Assembly (NCBI GenBank): GCA_001557505.1
Contig: LSAX01000002.1
Location: 4,030,001-4,094,000, forward strand
DNA: 64,000 bases
Direction: 5' to 3'
From: Reticulascus tulasneorum
Taxonomy: Eukaryota; Ascomycota; Sordariomycetes; Glomerellales; Reticulascaceae
The position numbers and the translations under genes were made by a program. Shown in pieces: positions 43,421 to 54,697 of this stretch. Numbering within the stretch: position 1 is the first letter of the stretch; each line of letters starts with the position of its first letter. The notes under the pieces were generated by a model. That model was given only the letters and a program-made list of their open reading frames with translations. It was not told where the DNA came from and made no database searches.

Positions 43421-45865
43421 TCGGCGGTGTAACCGAAAAGTCCATGCTAGAGATCTTTTGTCTGCCAAGTCCATTCTCATGCTCGCATGGCGAATGCCAA
43501 AAGCACCCTGATGCTAAGATACAGCCATCTGAAGGGCAGGGAGCCGCTATGTTGGCCGTGCGGGAGTCGAGGGTTCATGAGGTTCTTATACTCGCATGGA
43601 GAGTTGAAATGTCTCGAGAGATCCACGGGATCACAAAACGATTGTAGCACTAAAGGACTTTATACAGCAATACCGTGTGTTAGTCTTTTTTTATTACTCC
43701 TGCATGTCTAAACCGAGAAGGGTCAAGCTGTTTGCAGGTCTCTAAAGTAAATTATACTAAATATGATACGTAGTACGGGGTAACAATGGAACCACGTAGA
43801 GAGAGTCAGGGTTACAGCATGTCTCCCACTTTTAGTGTTAGTGCAACGGGATAGTCTCATCTTATGTTAGTCAACCAACTCCCCTTTTCTGTCTTATTAA
43901 ATCTTGGAGAGTTTATCCCTCCGCTGAATCCTTGTACCTTCTATAATGAGTTACTCATCATTACCACATAAGCACACCTCACAGGAGAACTGATTACATT
44001 GTGAAGGTAACAAACTTAGGTTAAGGCAAACTTTACTACGCTTGACTTTATAGGTTAGCCTTACTTAACACCTTAGTATATCCATGGGTAGTCTAGACGA
44101 CAAGCTATAAGAGGCGCAGTAGAGAACAGTAGAAGAGTCTGACGCCAATACGCCCAACAGCCAACTGTATCACCGCAATGCTATCCATAAAAGTCAAGCT
44201 ATTTAAACACGTCTATTCCCGCTTCTCAAATACCATGCTTGACTTGGACTCGCCTAGTGCACCTCCAGAAGATTCGACACAGCGACCGGCAGGTCACATG
44301 CGGAGGCCAGAACTACCGCCCGAACCACCGTTGCCAGGATCAGTGCCAGGACTGCCTCCAGTATCGTCATCGTCGTCATCGTCGTCGCCTAAAACCTTAA
44401 TTTCGTCTATATATCTAATTACACTGCCTAGCTCGAGCGCAACCTATCGTACCTCCCCCGGGCAATTTACATCAGGGTAAGCCTCCTCGAAGAGGTCCAG
44501 GAATCTCCCACACCTTCGATAACCACATTACGCGCCCACTACACTGCCGTGTCCTAGTAGTCTAGGTCGAACTCCTCCCAGATCCTCATGATAAGCGCTA
44601 GTGCTAGGATCAAGTCGGCAAGAATATTGGTCAGGGCACGTAGCTGGTCGTGCACTGTCCGAACGATGTTAGCGGCGTCGTCAATGCGTATAAAAAAGAA
44701 GACTTGAAAGACCTATACTATAAGAAGATTGTTAGCTTTAGCTGTAAGCTGGTTCCTAGATTTTGAAGAGGATATAGGTGTGGGTAAAGACCTATCGCTC
44801 GCGAAAGCCCATATCGGCAAGAGACCGAGTGAGGCGACGCGCAAGTGAATGACTCACTCTTCAGTTGCGAACATAGGATGTAAATTTTATATTTAAATCA
44901 GATTGTGATAGATGGATCAAGCAGACACTTTAGTAGTCGTGGCTGATCTGACCGTATTTAGTGGCTGGAATGGGGTAAGCCAAAAGCAGTTTTCAAACGT
45001 ATCGTGGTGAATGAGAAAAACGCTTCACGGATAAAGAAAGGACACGGAAACTCACGTGTGATTGCTTTGAACGTTAATTCAACAGTAATTTCTTGACAGG
45101 GTAGCGGCACCAGGTGTCATGGGGAACTAGGGCAATTTTGTCTCTGAACTGCAGCTGCGGCTCATCAAGCTCGACAGGATTATGAAGGCTACCGACCCGC
45201 CACCTCGATGAGACTGTTAACAACTTCTTGCCCTCCTCGAGATTGAGTTTCGAAGCCGAATGCACCCGTCAAGCCGACCCCTTTCTCCAGACATTGAAAA
45301 CGGAACCCTTATACCATGCATTTTCATCTATCATATGATCGGCTACCTTATTATGATGAAGGGATAGTCTAGGAGCAAAGGGTCCGGAACTGTTGGTGCC
45401 AGAAGGTCTGTTGAGCTCTAATAAGTGTTCCCCCCAGCTGGCCCAAGTTTAACGTAACGACAAAAGGCAAAGTTGCCGCCACATCATCTTGGGTTATCTC
45501 AGAAAACAAGGGTTACACGGATGTATCCGTAAAAATGGTAGAGCTTGCATAGACATGCAATGCAGAAGACAAGCACAATCACTATAATCGGTGGCTAAAG
45601 TCGCCGGTAACAAATTGAGAAATATTGCACAGACCGCTAGGTTGATGGCTCGACCAACCGAGCTGCAATGTCACGCAGAGCTAGGCTCGCGTATACGGTT
45701 AATATATCAAGACTGAAATTCACATCTAATCATTACAACATCGGCCTAATGGCTGACCCGAAATATATAGAGGCATGACGTGAAGAACTCGTCTGAGTAT
45801 TGAGCGGAAATACCACAAGTGCCTCTTGAGGTATGGGGTCCGATCACAGAGCTCCAATGATGTAT
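43421..45865. other. Gene-poor AT-rich region, possible decayed repeat
   Basis: About 2.4 kb without a supportable gene. The segment 43740-44900 reads differently from its surroundings: TA-rich stretches (44000-44100), a TCG/TCA microsatellite (44366-44386) and broken frames on both strands. On the minus strand a fragment with an alternating hydrophobic/charged pattern (about 44560-44690) is interrupted by stops. That would fit an old, mutated mobile element, but no reverse transcriptase, integrase, transposase or terminal repeat can be shown. Confidence 0.35.
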
Positions 45866-45871
45866 TATAAA
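45866..45871 (+). promoter_or_regulatory. Probable TATA box of the ten-cysteine secreted peptide gene
   Basis: TATAAA lies about 105 bp before the ATG at 45975. A pyrimidine-rich leader (around 45880-45960) follows, typical of strongly expressed fungal genes. Confidence 0.55.
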
Positions 45872-45974
45872 AAGGTCACCACCTTTCTCCCAGACCGAAA
45901 ACTTGTCTCTCAACTTTATCTTCAATACTCCTTCAAGAACCAATCTTTACTCGCTAAACTATCACTCTAACAAA

Positions 45975-46325
45975 ATGCGCTTCATTGCTCCACTTCTCCT
46001 CCTGGCAGCCATCACCTCCGCCACGGTGACTGGCCCAGTCGCCTACGCAGTCGGCGTGCCTGATTCAGTCCAGGCCCGAGATTCGGATTACTCTGCGCCA
46101 CTCAACCGCCGAGCCTGCAAAGACACTGGCTGCAAGTGTAGAAAAGATGGCAAGAACCTGCAACAGGCCCAGTATTGTGGGAACTGCCAGTGGACTTCGA
46201 CAGGCCAGTATATCATTAGCGCAAAGCGATACAGCAATCACATATACGAGTGCAGTCCTAATGGAGATTGCTGCGACTATGGAGTGTCAAGTTGTACGAA
46301 TAAGGCCAACCAGTGTCCGCGTTGA
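45975..46325 (+). CDS. Small secreted cysteine-rich protein, 116 aa, ten cysteines
   Basis: Single exon from the ATG at 45975. The signal peptide is MRFIAPLLLLAAITSATVTG. A pro-segment of about 45 residues ends in NRR, a dibasic Kex2 site. The mature part is about 69 residues with ten cysteines, in an order that includes CKDTGCKC, YCGNCQW, GDCCDYG and a C-terminal NQCPR. The mature peptide is basic and probably knotted by five disulfides. The layout is that of fungal antimicrobial peptides and plant-pathogen effectors, but I do not recognise a named family. No function is claimed beyond secretion. Confidence 0.82.
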   Translation: MRFIAPLLLLAAITSATVTGPVAYAVGVPDSVQARDSDYSAPLNRRACKDTGCKCRKDGKNLQQAQYCGNCQWTSTGQYIISAKRYSNHIYECSPNGDCCDYGVSSCTNKANQCPR

Positions 46326-46726
46326 TTTTAAGGAGATTGAGATCCAACGAAGACGGTAGAAGCACCAACAGACGCGTTGCGACAGAGAGGCCAGGGTCAA
46401 ACACTATAAACCTCTTAGTAGCTTGTTTCGCGCCGCTGGGGTCCTTTTGCTGTAATTGTAGGATTATTCGAAAGCGTGTAGCAATGAGTTGTTGAAGGCA
46501 ACATAGGCTTGGCATACGGCGTGTGTGTAGCATCACTTCCTGGCACTTTAGTTCTATGAAATATAAACGAATCAATTCAAAGCATTCTTTTACACGACTT
46601 CGGTAAAAACGCTGCTTCTTGCATACAATTTGTAAAACCCGTAAATTTGAGTGGTCATCAAACCCAACCACCCAGTCTATGAACAATGTAGAACCTGGCT
46701 TAAGCGAAAGCCGCGGTGTAATAGAC
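46326..46726. other. Convergent 3' intergenic region
   Basis: The 3' ends of the secreted peptide gene (plus) and the GH106-like gene (minus) meet here. No gene is seen. Confidence 0.5.
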
Positions 46727-49700
46727 TCATATCAGAGTTTCTTTGTATGGAGTAATGACCACAGGACCCTTCAGACCATAATCCTGGGGCGGGGGGACTT
46801 TCTTGTAAGCAGTTGTGGTGGAGTACTCCAACAAGTTCCAAATTGGCCGCAGCACATTGACTAATGTTGTTGCGATGACCACTTCCACGACGTTCTCACC
46901 CTCTTTCAGATACTTTCCAATGTCTGCTCTTGCTCTAGTTGTGTCTAGCGCCGGCAGACGGTGCCCGTTAACGGATGCTGTTAAGGTGTGGAAGATCCGG
47001 CCCAAGTCAATAAATGCGCCGTCCGCTCCTCCTTCCGGTGGCCAGGTGAACTTGGTTGTGTAGTAGCCTCTTCCACTTACGTTCTTTAGGTTATCAATAT
47101 CCTGCCAGCTGACAAGAGAGCCTAACTCGTGTGTTGTGTTTGTCTTGATTGCTATTGTTCTGGCGTCGTATAGATCATCTGGCGGGTCCCAATGCTCCAC
47201 CGTCAAGTGCCATGACTGGAGATCAAAAGGCTCAGCATCAACGGATGCAATTTTATGGACGCGGCCATCTGATGTCTTTATCTCTATCGGACCGCCTGAG
47301 CTACCAGCCTTCACACTCAGAGATGTTTCCAAGGTCGAAATTGAAAGGAGCTCTCTTGATACTGATGTCGCATGGTACAACGGAACAGGGCTAAGTGGCT
47401 TTGGGAGAAAGGCAACTATTTTTGATTGATTTCCAGAGAAGGTGAGGGGTATAATGGTTGTTGAGTCTGTTTGTTCGTAGAGTGTAATTGGTGTTTCTTC
47501 TCCTGTCCAGGCGTCGAACCAGTATGGAATCTTGGTTGACGCAAACTCTACTGTTCCGGTGGTTGTATTTCCAATGGAGTTGTACACGTACACATAGTCG
47601 ACGTCGTGAACAGTGTCCTCGCGCCAAACTGTGTACCAAGTGCCATTGCTGGAGATTCTGGTCAGGGGCTCAATACCGAGTGACGCCAGATTATCGGCCA
47701 GATTTCTAGGCTCCTCGATCACATGCACATTGTCCAACGTGGCCAGATCATGCATGATACGGCCAACCGTTTGCGCCTCACACTTATGGTAGCTCCACAT
47801 TCTGGTGGGAACACCACCATCAAATATGATAGAAAGTCCAGCGTGAGCATACTCTGCCAGCCGCTCGACTCCCGGGAGAGTCAAAAAGTCGTATATTCGA
47901 ACAACAAGAACCTTGAAAGCCTGTCGTGTAGGGGCAAACACACCATTACTCACCTCCGCAGCCGGCAGGGCAAAGTTGTTTGGACTAACATACTCATAAG
48001 TATATCCTGAGCAGGGTATAATATTAGCTACTTTTCTGTCAAAGGATCAAGGGGAGAGGCAGGCATGGACATACCCTGCTCCAAAAGATCTGTTTCCGGA
48101 TAGCTAGTATTGCCTGGGAACCAGAATCTCTTCTCCCAAAATACGACATCGCGACGAGGAATGCCGAGCTGGAAGATGTACTGGTTGCGCGCCATGAAGT
48201 TGAGAGTCTCCGAGTAGTCATCCCAGGCTGGCTGGTGGCGATTGTGACAGTCCGCAAACTGATAACCGAATGTCATCATACCGGGCCATGTGGTGTTTGG
48301 GTAGTTACCCGAATAAGGCGTTCCATGGATGACTACTTGGTTGACACCACCAGCAATGGCATGCTTGAACAGGTATAATAGTTGTGGTAGTGTTTGCTGG
48401 AAGGCTTGGTAGATTTGGGCTCCAAGTTCGTTTGAGATGACCCTTTTACCTGCAAGGTTTGCTGGTCCGGCGTACTGTCGATACCGGTCAATCTCGTTTG
48501 CAAACGCAAGACTTTCGCATTCCGGTGCGTTGACTTTGGGGATATTCTCAAGCTCATCCAGTGACATGCCATAGGATACCTGGCAAGAGTATTGAACGTT
48601 GAGATAGCTGTTTGCCCAATTGGTAAACTCCTCGAGGAACTCCCCGTAGCCCCTAGCAAGCTACTCCCGGAACCGTTCGTCAGCAATAAAATAGTGCAAC
48701 GTAGGCAGCAGAGATTTACGTACCGTGGATCTGTAGTCCATTGTGTAAGTCATACCTTCGTCCCACTGATCCGTTTTGAACCCAAAGATGACAGGTAGAT
48801 ACTTCTGGAGATCATAGTGGTGCTCCTTCTTGAACCGCTGCAAATATCCTTTCGTCCAGCGATACTTTTGTCTGAGCTCCACACTATCTTCCCAAGCGTA
48901 GTTGCCAACTTCCTGGATTAGTTCGCGGATTCCATCGACGAGGAGATGTTCTTCCCAGAACCTGATTGCGGTTTGTGCCCCACGGGCTGAGAAGTGATCT
49001 ACGGCCCATGAACCATTCTGAACCCAAGATTCCGGGACTGTCTGTGGGCCCTCCATCAGCATAGGACTATCCTGTGCCTGCCAATGCGAATGAACGAGGT
49101 AGACTGAAAAGAGGATGTAGTTATATTCAGGAGATAGTGGCACAGTGAGATTAAGTTGTCCGTCTTCTGTCACATCGCCAGTTAGATCTTTTAAAGTCGA
49201 AATAGCTACAACCTTCTTGTCGCCTCCAACAAGAGAACCGGCGAGAACGACTGCTTCTAAAGGTCCAGTTCCCCATCCTGGAATGATGCCATGGAAACTC
49301 GTGGTTGCGTTGAGGCTGGTTTGAATCACTGATAAATCCCACGCTTTGCCCTCGTCATCGTAGGGAGCCGGGACTCCTTGCCCCTGACTGGGACCCATGG
49401 CGAAGTTCATGTTGAGCCCATTGTCTTTGGTTGCCTGGGCAAACACTTTGAGGAGATTTCCTGTAGATTCAAGCTATCAGTACTCGAACTCTGAGGGGCC
49501 TTCATTTAGGAGGCCGTAAGACCACATACGCCAAGCAAGGGTACCCCATCCATACACAGACCAATCCACAGGCGCATAGGTGCCGAAGCCTGCAGGCGGC
49601 CCTCCGTACAAGAAGAAACCAAGGAGCTCAAACCCCGAAGCGCCGACGCGGCCTATTTCCTTGATATCATCGATAATCGTGTCAAGGTCAGCTGAGGCAT

Positions 49701-49941
49701 CAGGTATCCAATACCGAAATCGAGGTCGGACGTTGACTGATGGGTCTTGGAACGTTCCGGCATCGATGGCAGCCTCAACTTGATCATCCGTGTGATTACG
49801 AGGTAGTGCCCATCCTAGACCAATAAACCGGGACAGCAAGCCCCAACAAACAGCCTATGTTTGCCCGACTGTTAGTTGCGATAATTACTATGAATGTGCA
49901 GAATGTCACTGAATGGGCGCTCTGACCTTGCAAACCCTCAT
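46727..49941 (-). CDS. Secreted GH106-like hydrolase (alpha-L-rhamnosidase-related), 980 aa
   Basis: Exons 49941-49927, 49854-49530, 49460-48724, 48660-48075 and 48006-46727 close in phase. The first exon has just five codons and joins to form the signal peptide MRVCKAVCWGLLSRFIGLGW. Family-like blocks are VRPRFRYWIPDASAD, GASGFELLGFFLYGGPPAGF, NMNFAMGPSQGQGVPAPYDDEG and, further on, GVNQVVIHGTPYSGNYPNTTWPG. A C-terminal beta-sandwich follows with FIDLGRIFHTLTASVNGHRL and ADIGKYLKEGENVVEVVIAT. This is the group annotated in fungi as secreted GH106-like proteins; characterised GH106 enzymes release L-rhamnose from pectic or glycoside substrates. Several N-glycosylation sequons agree with secretion. 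Specificity is not known. Confidence 0.85.
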
Positions 49942-50013
49942 TGCGGATTGAGCATTCAACTATAGTGATGATAAGAAAACCAGCCACACAGCTGATAGAT
50001 CATTCCAGCTTGA

Positions 50014-50022
50014 CCTTATATA
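50014..50022 (-). promoter_or_regulatory. Probable TATA box of the GH106-like gene
   Basis: TATATAAGG on the minus strand, about 75 bp before the ATG at 49941. The position and sequence support the short first exon chosen for that gene. Confidence 0.5.
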
Positions 50023-51093
50023 ACTAATGACTTTACATGACGAAAGAACGTTGAAGCTGGAAATGTCAGACCTACTAGCAATCGGGTTATTTGGAGGCGA
50101 ACATTACCTTGGCGGAATACAACAGGACAGAGCATACGCAATATCGGGGGGGTTTAGGGAGCAATCCATAATCAGCCTTTGCGAACCCCAGACCCAGATC
50201 TTTCATGGCTGAAAGTCTCGTCAGCTGTTGGGAAGAATGGTCTACTACAGTATGGTCGTTCATCCGTCCCCCGCTCTGCGGCAGCACTTCTCCCGGAAGA
50301 TCGGCCGGGGTTACGTGTGAATAACCAAAACTAGCATGAGGTTCGCACTCCTTCAGACCCATTTCACAAATCGTTGGAAAGTTTTTAGGTCTGCTACTAC
50401 AGTAGCGCATCATTGGTGGAAGAGATTCAAGATCATCCTCTAAAGAGAAGATGGCAGGTCTAATAAAAGAATCCTGGGGAAGATGCGGGGGAAATAATCA
50501 TCCCTGCAACTTCTCGTATAGAAACATAGAGCATCCCGTTCGACGGCTTCCCGCCCGAGGAGCCCGAGGTACCATCGCACGACAGGGTCCAGTCTCAGCT
50601 CGGGGAAATGTGAGACGAGATCATCACGGTAGCAAGCTTTTCTGCCATCGGATAGACCAGGGGCTTCCGAGCCACATTAAATGTGTGGAGACGGCTACGA
50701 TGCTACGGCAAGCGTTCAGTAGTTTACTTGCGATGATCCGGCCTTCCCGGCCATCGGCATGAGGCTACGTGAATATGCAAACAGTAGCGGATCGCTACCA
50801 GCGTTACATTAGCAGGGGTGACTTATAAAGACTTGGAAATCTAGTACGTCTCCGGGACTTCTGGGTTTGCGACTAGACGAACGACTACCAGCTCTCAGCG
50901 GCGACTTCATAAAAATGGTAATCATAATATTTGGCTTTTCCCTTGCTTTTCCTTGTCATAAAATTCACTCACATGCCTTGACATCTCTGAGACATCCCTG
51001 ACTCCCCACTTGGGTTGATATGAAGATCCATTCTGCGGCCGTGAAAGATGTACAATTTGCTTCTTTTAACACAAGCTCATTCTCCGATGTGTC
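50023..51093. other. Intergenic, no gene seen
   Basis: About 1.1 kb upstream of the GH106-like gene and downstream of the flavoprotein gene. Only short frames are present. Confidence 0.45.
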
Positions 51094-52453
51094 TCATTGA
51101 TCAAACTCCCCAGCATACAAGATGTCTTCAGGTGGGCCGTTCATTATGTCCCATACGGACCGTTCATCAACATGAGGATCTCTTTTCGTCGCGGCAACAG
51201 CTCCAGCAGCAGCCAGCTCTTTCTCCGCGTTCTCGCGTTCCAGTCCCACTTTCCATAGGTCAGCATAGATTCCGAGAATTAGCAAGGTAGTGAGGTGATC
51301 TCCACCCTCAAGAGAACATACCATGTAAAAACACAGCGGTACGTTTGCCACTGAAAAGCGCATGCGGGACATTTGTGACGTTATCCGAATTTGCATCACC
51401 GATCGCAAAGACACCAGGGATGTTCGTCATCAGTCCCTGGGATGCATTCGCCGCTAGGCGTCCACCATATAGTATGACACCCATCTCCTGCCCTACCTTC
51501 GAGGCCTGCTCGTCTTTGAAGCTGGACAGAAACGCAGCCCGCTCTACGGATGGTCCTCCACCAACGAAATCAACGCGGAAAAGGTCTAGTTCTGGAGCAG
51601 TCGGTAGTTTTGGGTCCGCGACGTGGTCAGATCCGTTCTTGAGACGTGTGATGCTGGCGATGGTGCGATTCTCGACGGTGACGTTGTGGAGTTGGATGTA
51701 CGCCCGCCACTTGGGACTCTTGGTCTCCGTGACGGCCTGGAATTCGGGAGTATCGGTCCCATTAACGAACGCGACAATGTCTTTGTTCAACGTCAACATC
51801 TCCCGGACTGAACCAGGAACGTTGTCGAGACTACCAAGCAGACCAAGGGGCTGATCTGCGTGCTCGTGGCCATCGCACCACGGGCACCAGAAGATGCCTT
51901 TGCCCCAATTCTCCCGGATACCCGGAGTGTTGGGCAAGATATCCCTCAAGCCAGTTGCGAGGACAATCCTCCGGGCGTTTAGTATTTTAGTCGTGTTAGA
52001 AGATAAGTCAACTGAGACGGCGAAGGAGGTGCCGTTCGTGGCGGACATTATCTTAGTGACGGTTCCATTTGTCATGGAAACGGTTGAGTAGTGGGAGATC
52101 TGATTCCGGGCAGCCCAGCGATAATACGCTGGCGTGACGCCTTGTGGGTGTCAGACAGGAAAGGGGAGAGAGAGTTTGCAGAGTAACCCACCATCGAAAC
52201 CAAGGACATCGTGCATATGCCTTGTCGGATCGTTACGATACTCGCCAGAGTCGATCAATAAGACATTCCGACGCACACGGGCGAGGCCGCTCAACGCAGC
52301 CAAGCCAGCTGGACCTCCGCCAATAATGATGGCATCATACAAGGCGGATTCGTTAACCGGGGCCAGTGGGTTAGCCGGTGTCGTTGTGACAGCAGGCAGA
52401 GTGGCTGCCCAGCAAAGAGGAACGATCGTTAGGAAGGCCTGGAGAAGCATCAT
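51094..52453 (-). CDS. Secreted thioredoxin-reductase-like FAD oxidoreductase, 411 aa
   Basis: Three exons (52453-52192, 52140-51322, 51248-51094) close in phase. A signal peptide ([16 protein letters not shown]) precedes the FAD site IIIGGGPAG (residues 45-50). The redox pair is in FWCPWCDGH (C173, C176), in the central domain as in low-molecular-weight thioredoxin reductases. GVFAIGDAN near the C-terminus is the second FAD-contact motif. The NADPH site is degenerate: GLLGSLDN stands where GGGxSA is expected. Numerous N-glycosylation sequons fit an extracellular or secretory-pathway location. Relatives include the gliotoxin-type dithiol oxidases (GliT/HlpT), which use molecular oxygen and lack NADPH use. 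An oxidase role is therefore an attractive inference. Confidence 0.85.
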
Positions 52454-54697
52454 GATGGAGCGTAGGGCGTGAGGTGTGTCTAGGATAGCACTGCGGAGTG
52501 AATCTAGTTTCTAACGTTATCCAGCAAGCCGCAAGCTAGGCTTAATATACCTGGCAACAGGACTCCTCTGCTCGATCACCATGCCGAAACTGTAAGCACG
52601 AGATCGCGTTAGAGAAGGTCGCGTCGCACGGCGTTATGCCGTGAGACATGTTTAGCTCCCCGATTCATATGAGAACAATAATCGTGCGGAATGTCGAGGG
52701 CGACCGATTGGATACCCACTCTCACCGGCCGAGCATTCCCAAGCGACGGTCAATTGCTAATAAGTTCCACGCACCAGATTTAACCGCTTCTCAATTGCAG
52801 ATCGAATTCCACATTTCTATTTGGTCACAGAAACTCGAGGAGACAACGGCTCATCGCGGAACTTCCCTCTCACCGTGCATGCCTACTATATCTCTACTAT
52901 ATTTCTGCAAGTCGTATGTTCCAACATCAATTTACTCTTCGTCGTGTAGTTCACAAAGGAGGCGATGTTTGCGAGCTATCCAATGGGGCGGCGTCACACT
53001 AATAGGACTACATAGCACCGCTAGCTGTCAAATACAAAGCTACGGTACGTAGTGACTATTGTCCTGGGTGGCTCCTCAAAGAGGCGTGGCGTCGATCATT
53101 GAGTTCGCGGCCCGAGGGCGGGTAAGTTCCGAACAACGGGTCGTGTAATGAACTGCCATTCTTTCGCAGTAGTGCGCATTTCCAGCAGACAGCCAGGTCT
53201 TCCGCATACCATGGCTGGTCGTGCACGTGCCGGGTTGCCCGATATTCCTGTGGAACTTGCACTTAAGTTGCCAAAATGGCACATATGGCTTCCAAGCCTC
53301 GGGGTATTACGGCTAGGGACGGCCACCCATCCCAAGTGTAAGTTGCGTATGCAGTTCCCTCTTCTTCATGTACTTGCATTGCCTATTATGAATTATCTTG
53401 TGACATCCCTCGATAGAGCCGCAATTGTTTTTGCCTCGCTTGCGTGATGATGTTCCATATGGTGCTGAGGTCCTTGTCGTAAACGTTTTAAGCATCGGTA
53501 TCCCTAAGCTACCGCAAGTGCCAAGGGCGCTACTCCGAAACACATGTATCCTCAGCCACTAGTAACAATCAAATCTGAGGTCAGCCGGAAACCAAGCACC
53601 CCGTTGAAAATCGACTAGACATCGTATCCGTGGAGCTAGACTTCAACGAGATAACTGGTCAAAATCTCTCCAGGACATTGAAGTTCGTTGTCGCTGGTCC
53701 AGCAGCTTCAATATATCATAATGGCAAATCAATTAAGACAAGATAGACCCACCCACTTGCTATGTAGAAAAGCTCGAAAGACCTCAATCAGCAACCTTCT
53801 AATTTTAGGCGGGCATGTGATATTCTGGGATATGCACTTCCCGCCTTGGACTCAGACGAAAATAGAAGAATGTGAATTGTTCGACAAAGGAGACTTACTC
53901 GAACCAGATACACCAAAACTCGATAGAGGCTATCTTGCCTGCGTTGCTCATTGCCCGAGGGCTACGAAGTCTACGAAGCCAGCGAGTTGCTCCGATCAGC
54001 TGCCATTACTTTCCAGTCACGCAACTGGATTCGACGCGCTTGCCCGGCTGTATGTCCTGCTTTGGGCCTCGTTGCACTACTACGTAGTATACGTAGTGCA
54101 GGCGGTTGCCCCCATTGGCCATTCGGATATCTTAGCAAGATGGGCAGGCGTTTCACTTCTTGCAGCACGGAAGTGGGGAAACTCGGATCCGTGCTCGCAG
54201 AACATGGAGAAATAACGGCTCGGGCGTATTGTACATAATTTAGGCCGCGGCAATGCCGATGAACCATTTGTCGCATGGTTGCCAATCCTCAAATCCTACC
54301 CCCTACACACCAAAAACCACCCTTCTAACCAGGCCAAGTTAGGTTATGGGGCTTGTTACCTTCTGTGTATGTGATTAATTGCCTTCGGTATCGAAGTGCG
54401 GTACGCAGAGGTAGATGCTTGCACGTGGTGTGCCAACCTTAGTAGGACCGACAATTGAATTGGTTAGGGCTGGCGGGTTCACCGTACTGGTCGCCAAGAA
54501 GTCCGTTGCCACTTTAGACTGCCCCGCGTGGCGCAATGCGTAGTTAATTGAGATCCTGATGGTTGCAGAGCCTTGCAATCGAATACCCCCTGTTACCTCG
54601 TGCAAGATGATATATACTGTCACCAAGACGCTCCCTCCAGCTCATGATATTTTTTTTTTACCTTTGTTGGACTTTGTGCAACGAAACAAATCCCATC
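52454..54697. other. Intergenic, no supportable gene
   Basis: A 2.2-kb gap upstream of two divergent genes. The longest frame (53688-54215, plus) has no domain and no good start context. No tRNA, transposon or array is seen. Confidence 0.4.

Noticed and set aside
44178..44480. Proline/serine-rich 100-codon frame suggesting a retroelement gag
   Set aside because: Driven by a TCG/TCA microsatellite; no reverse transcriptase, integrase or LTR could be found.
53076..53447. Overlapping frames on both strands around 53.1-53.4 kb
   Set aside because: All short, mutually exclusive and without recognisable domains.
53688..54215. 175-codon plus-strand frame
   Set aside because: No domain, poor start context and no sign of splicing to neighbours.
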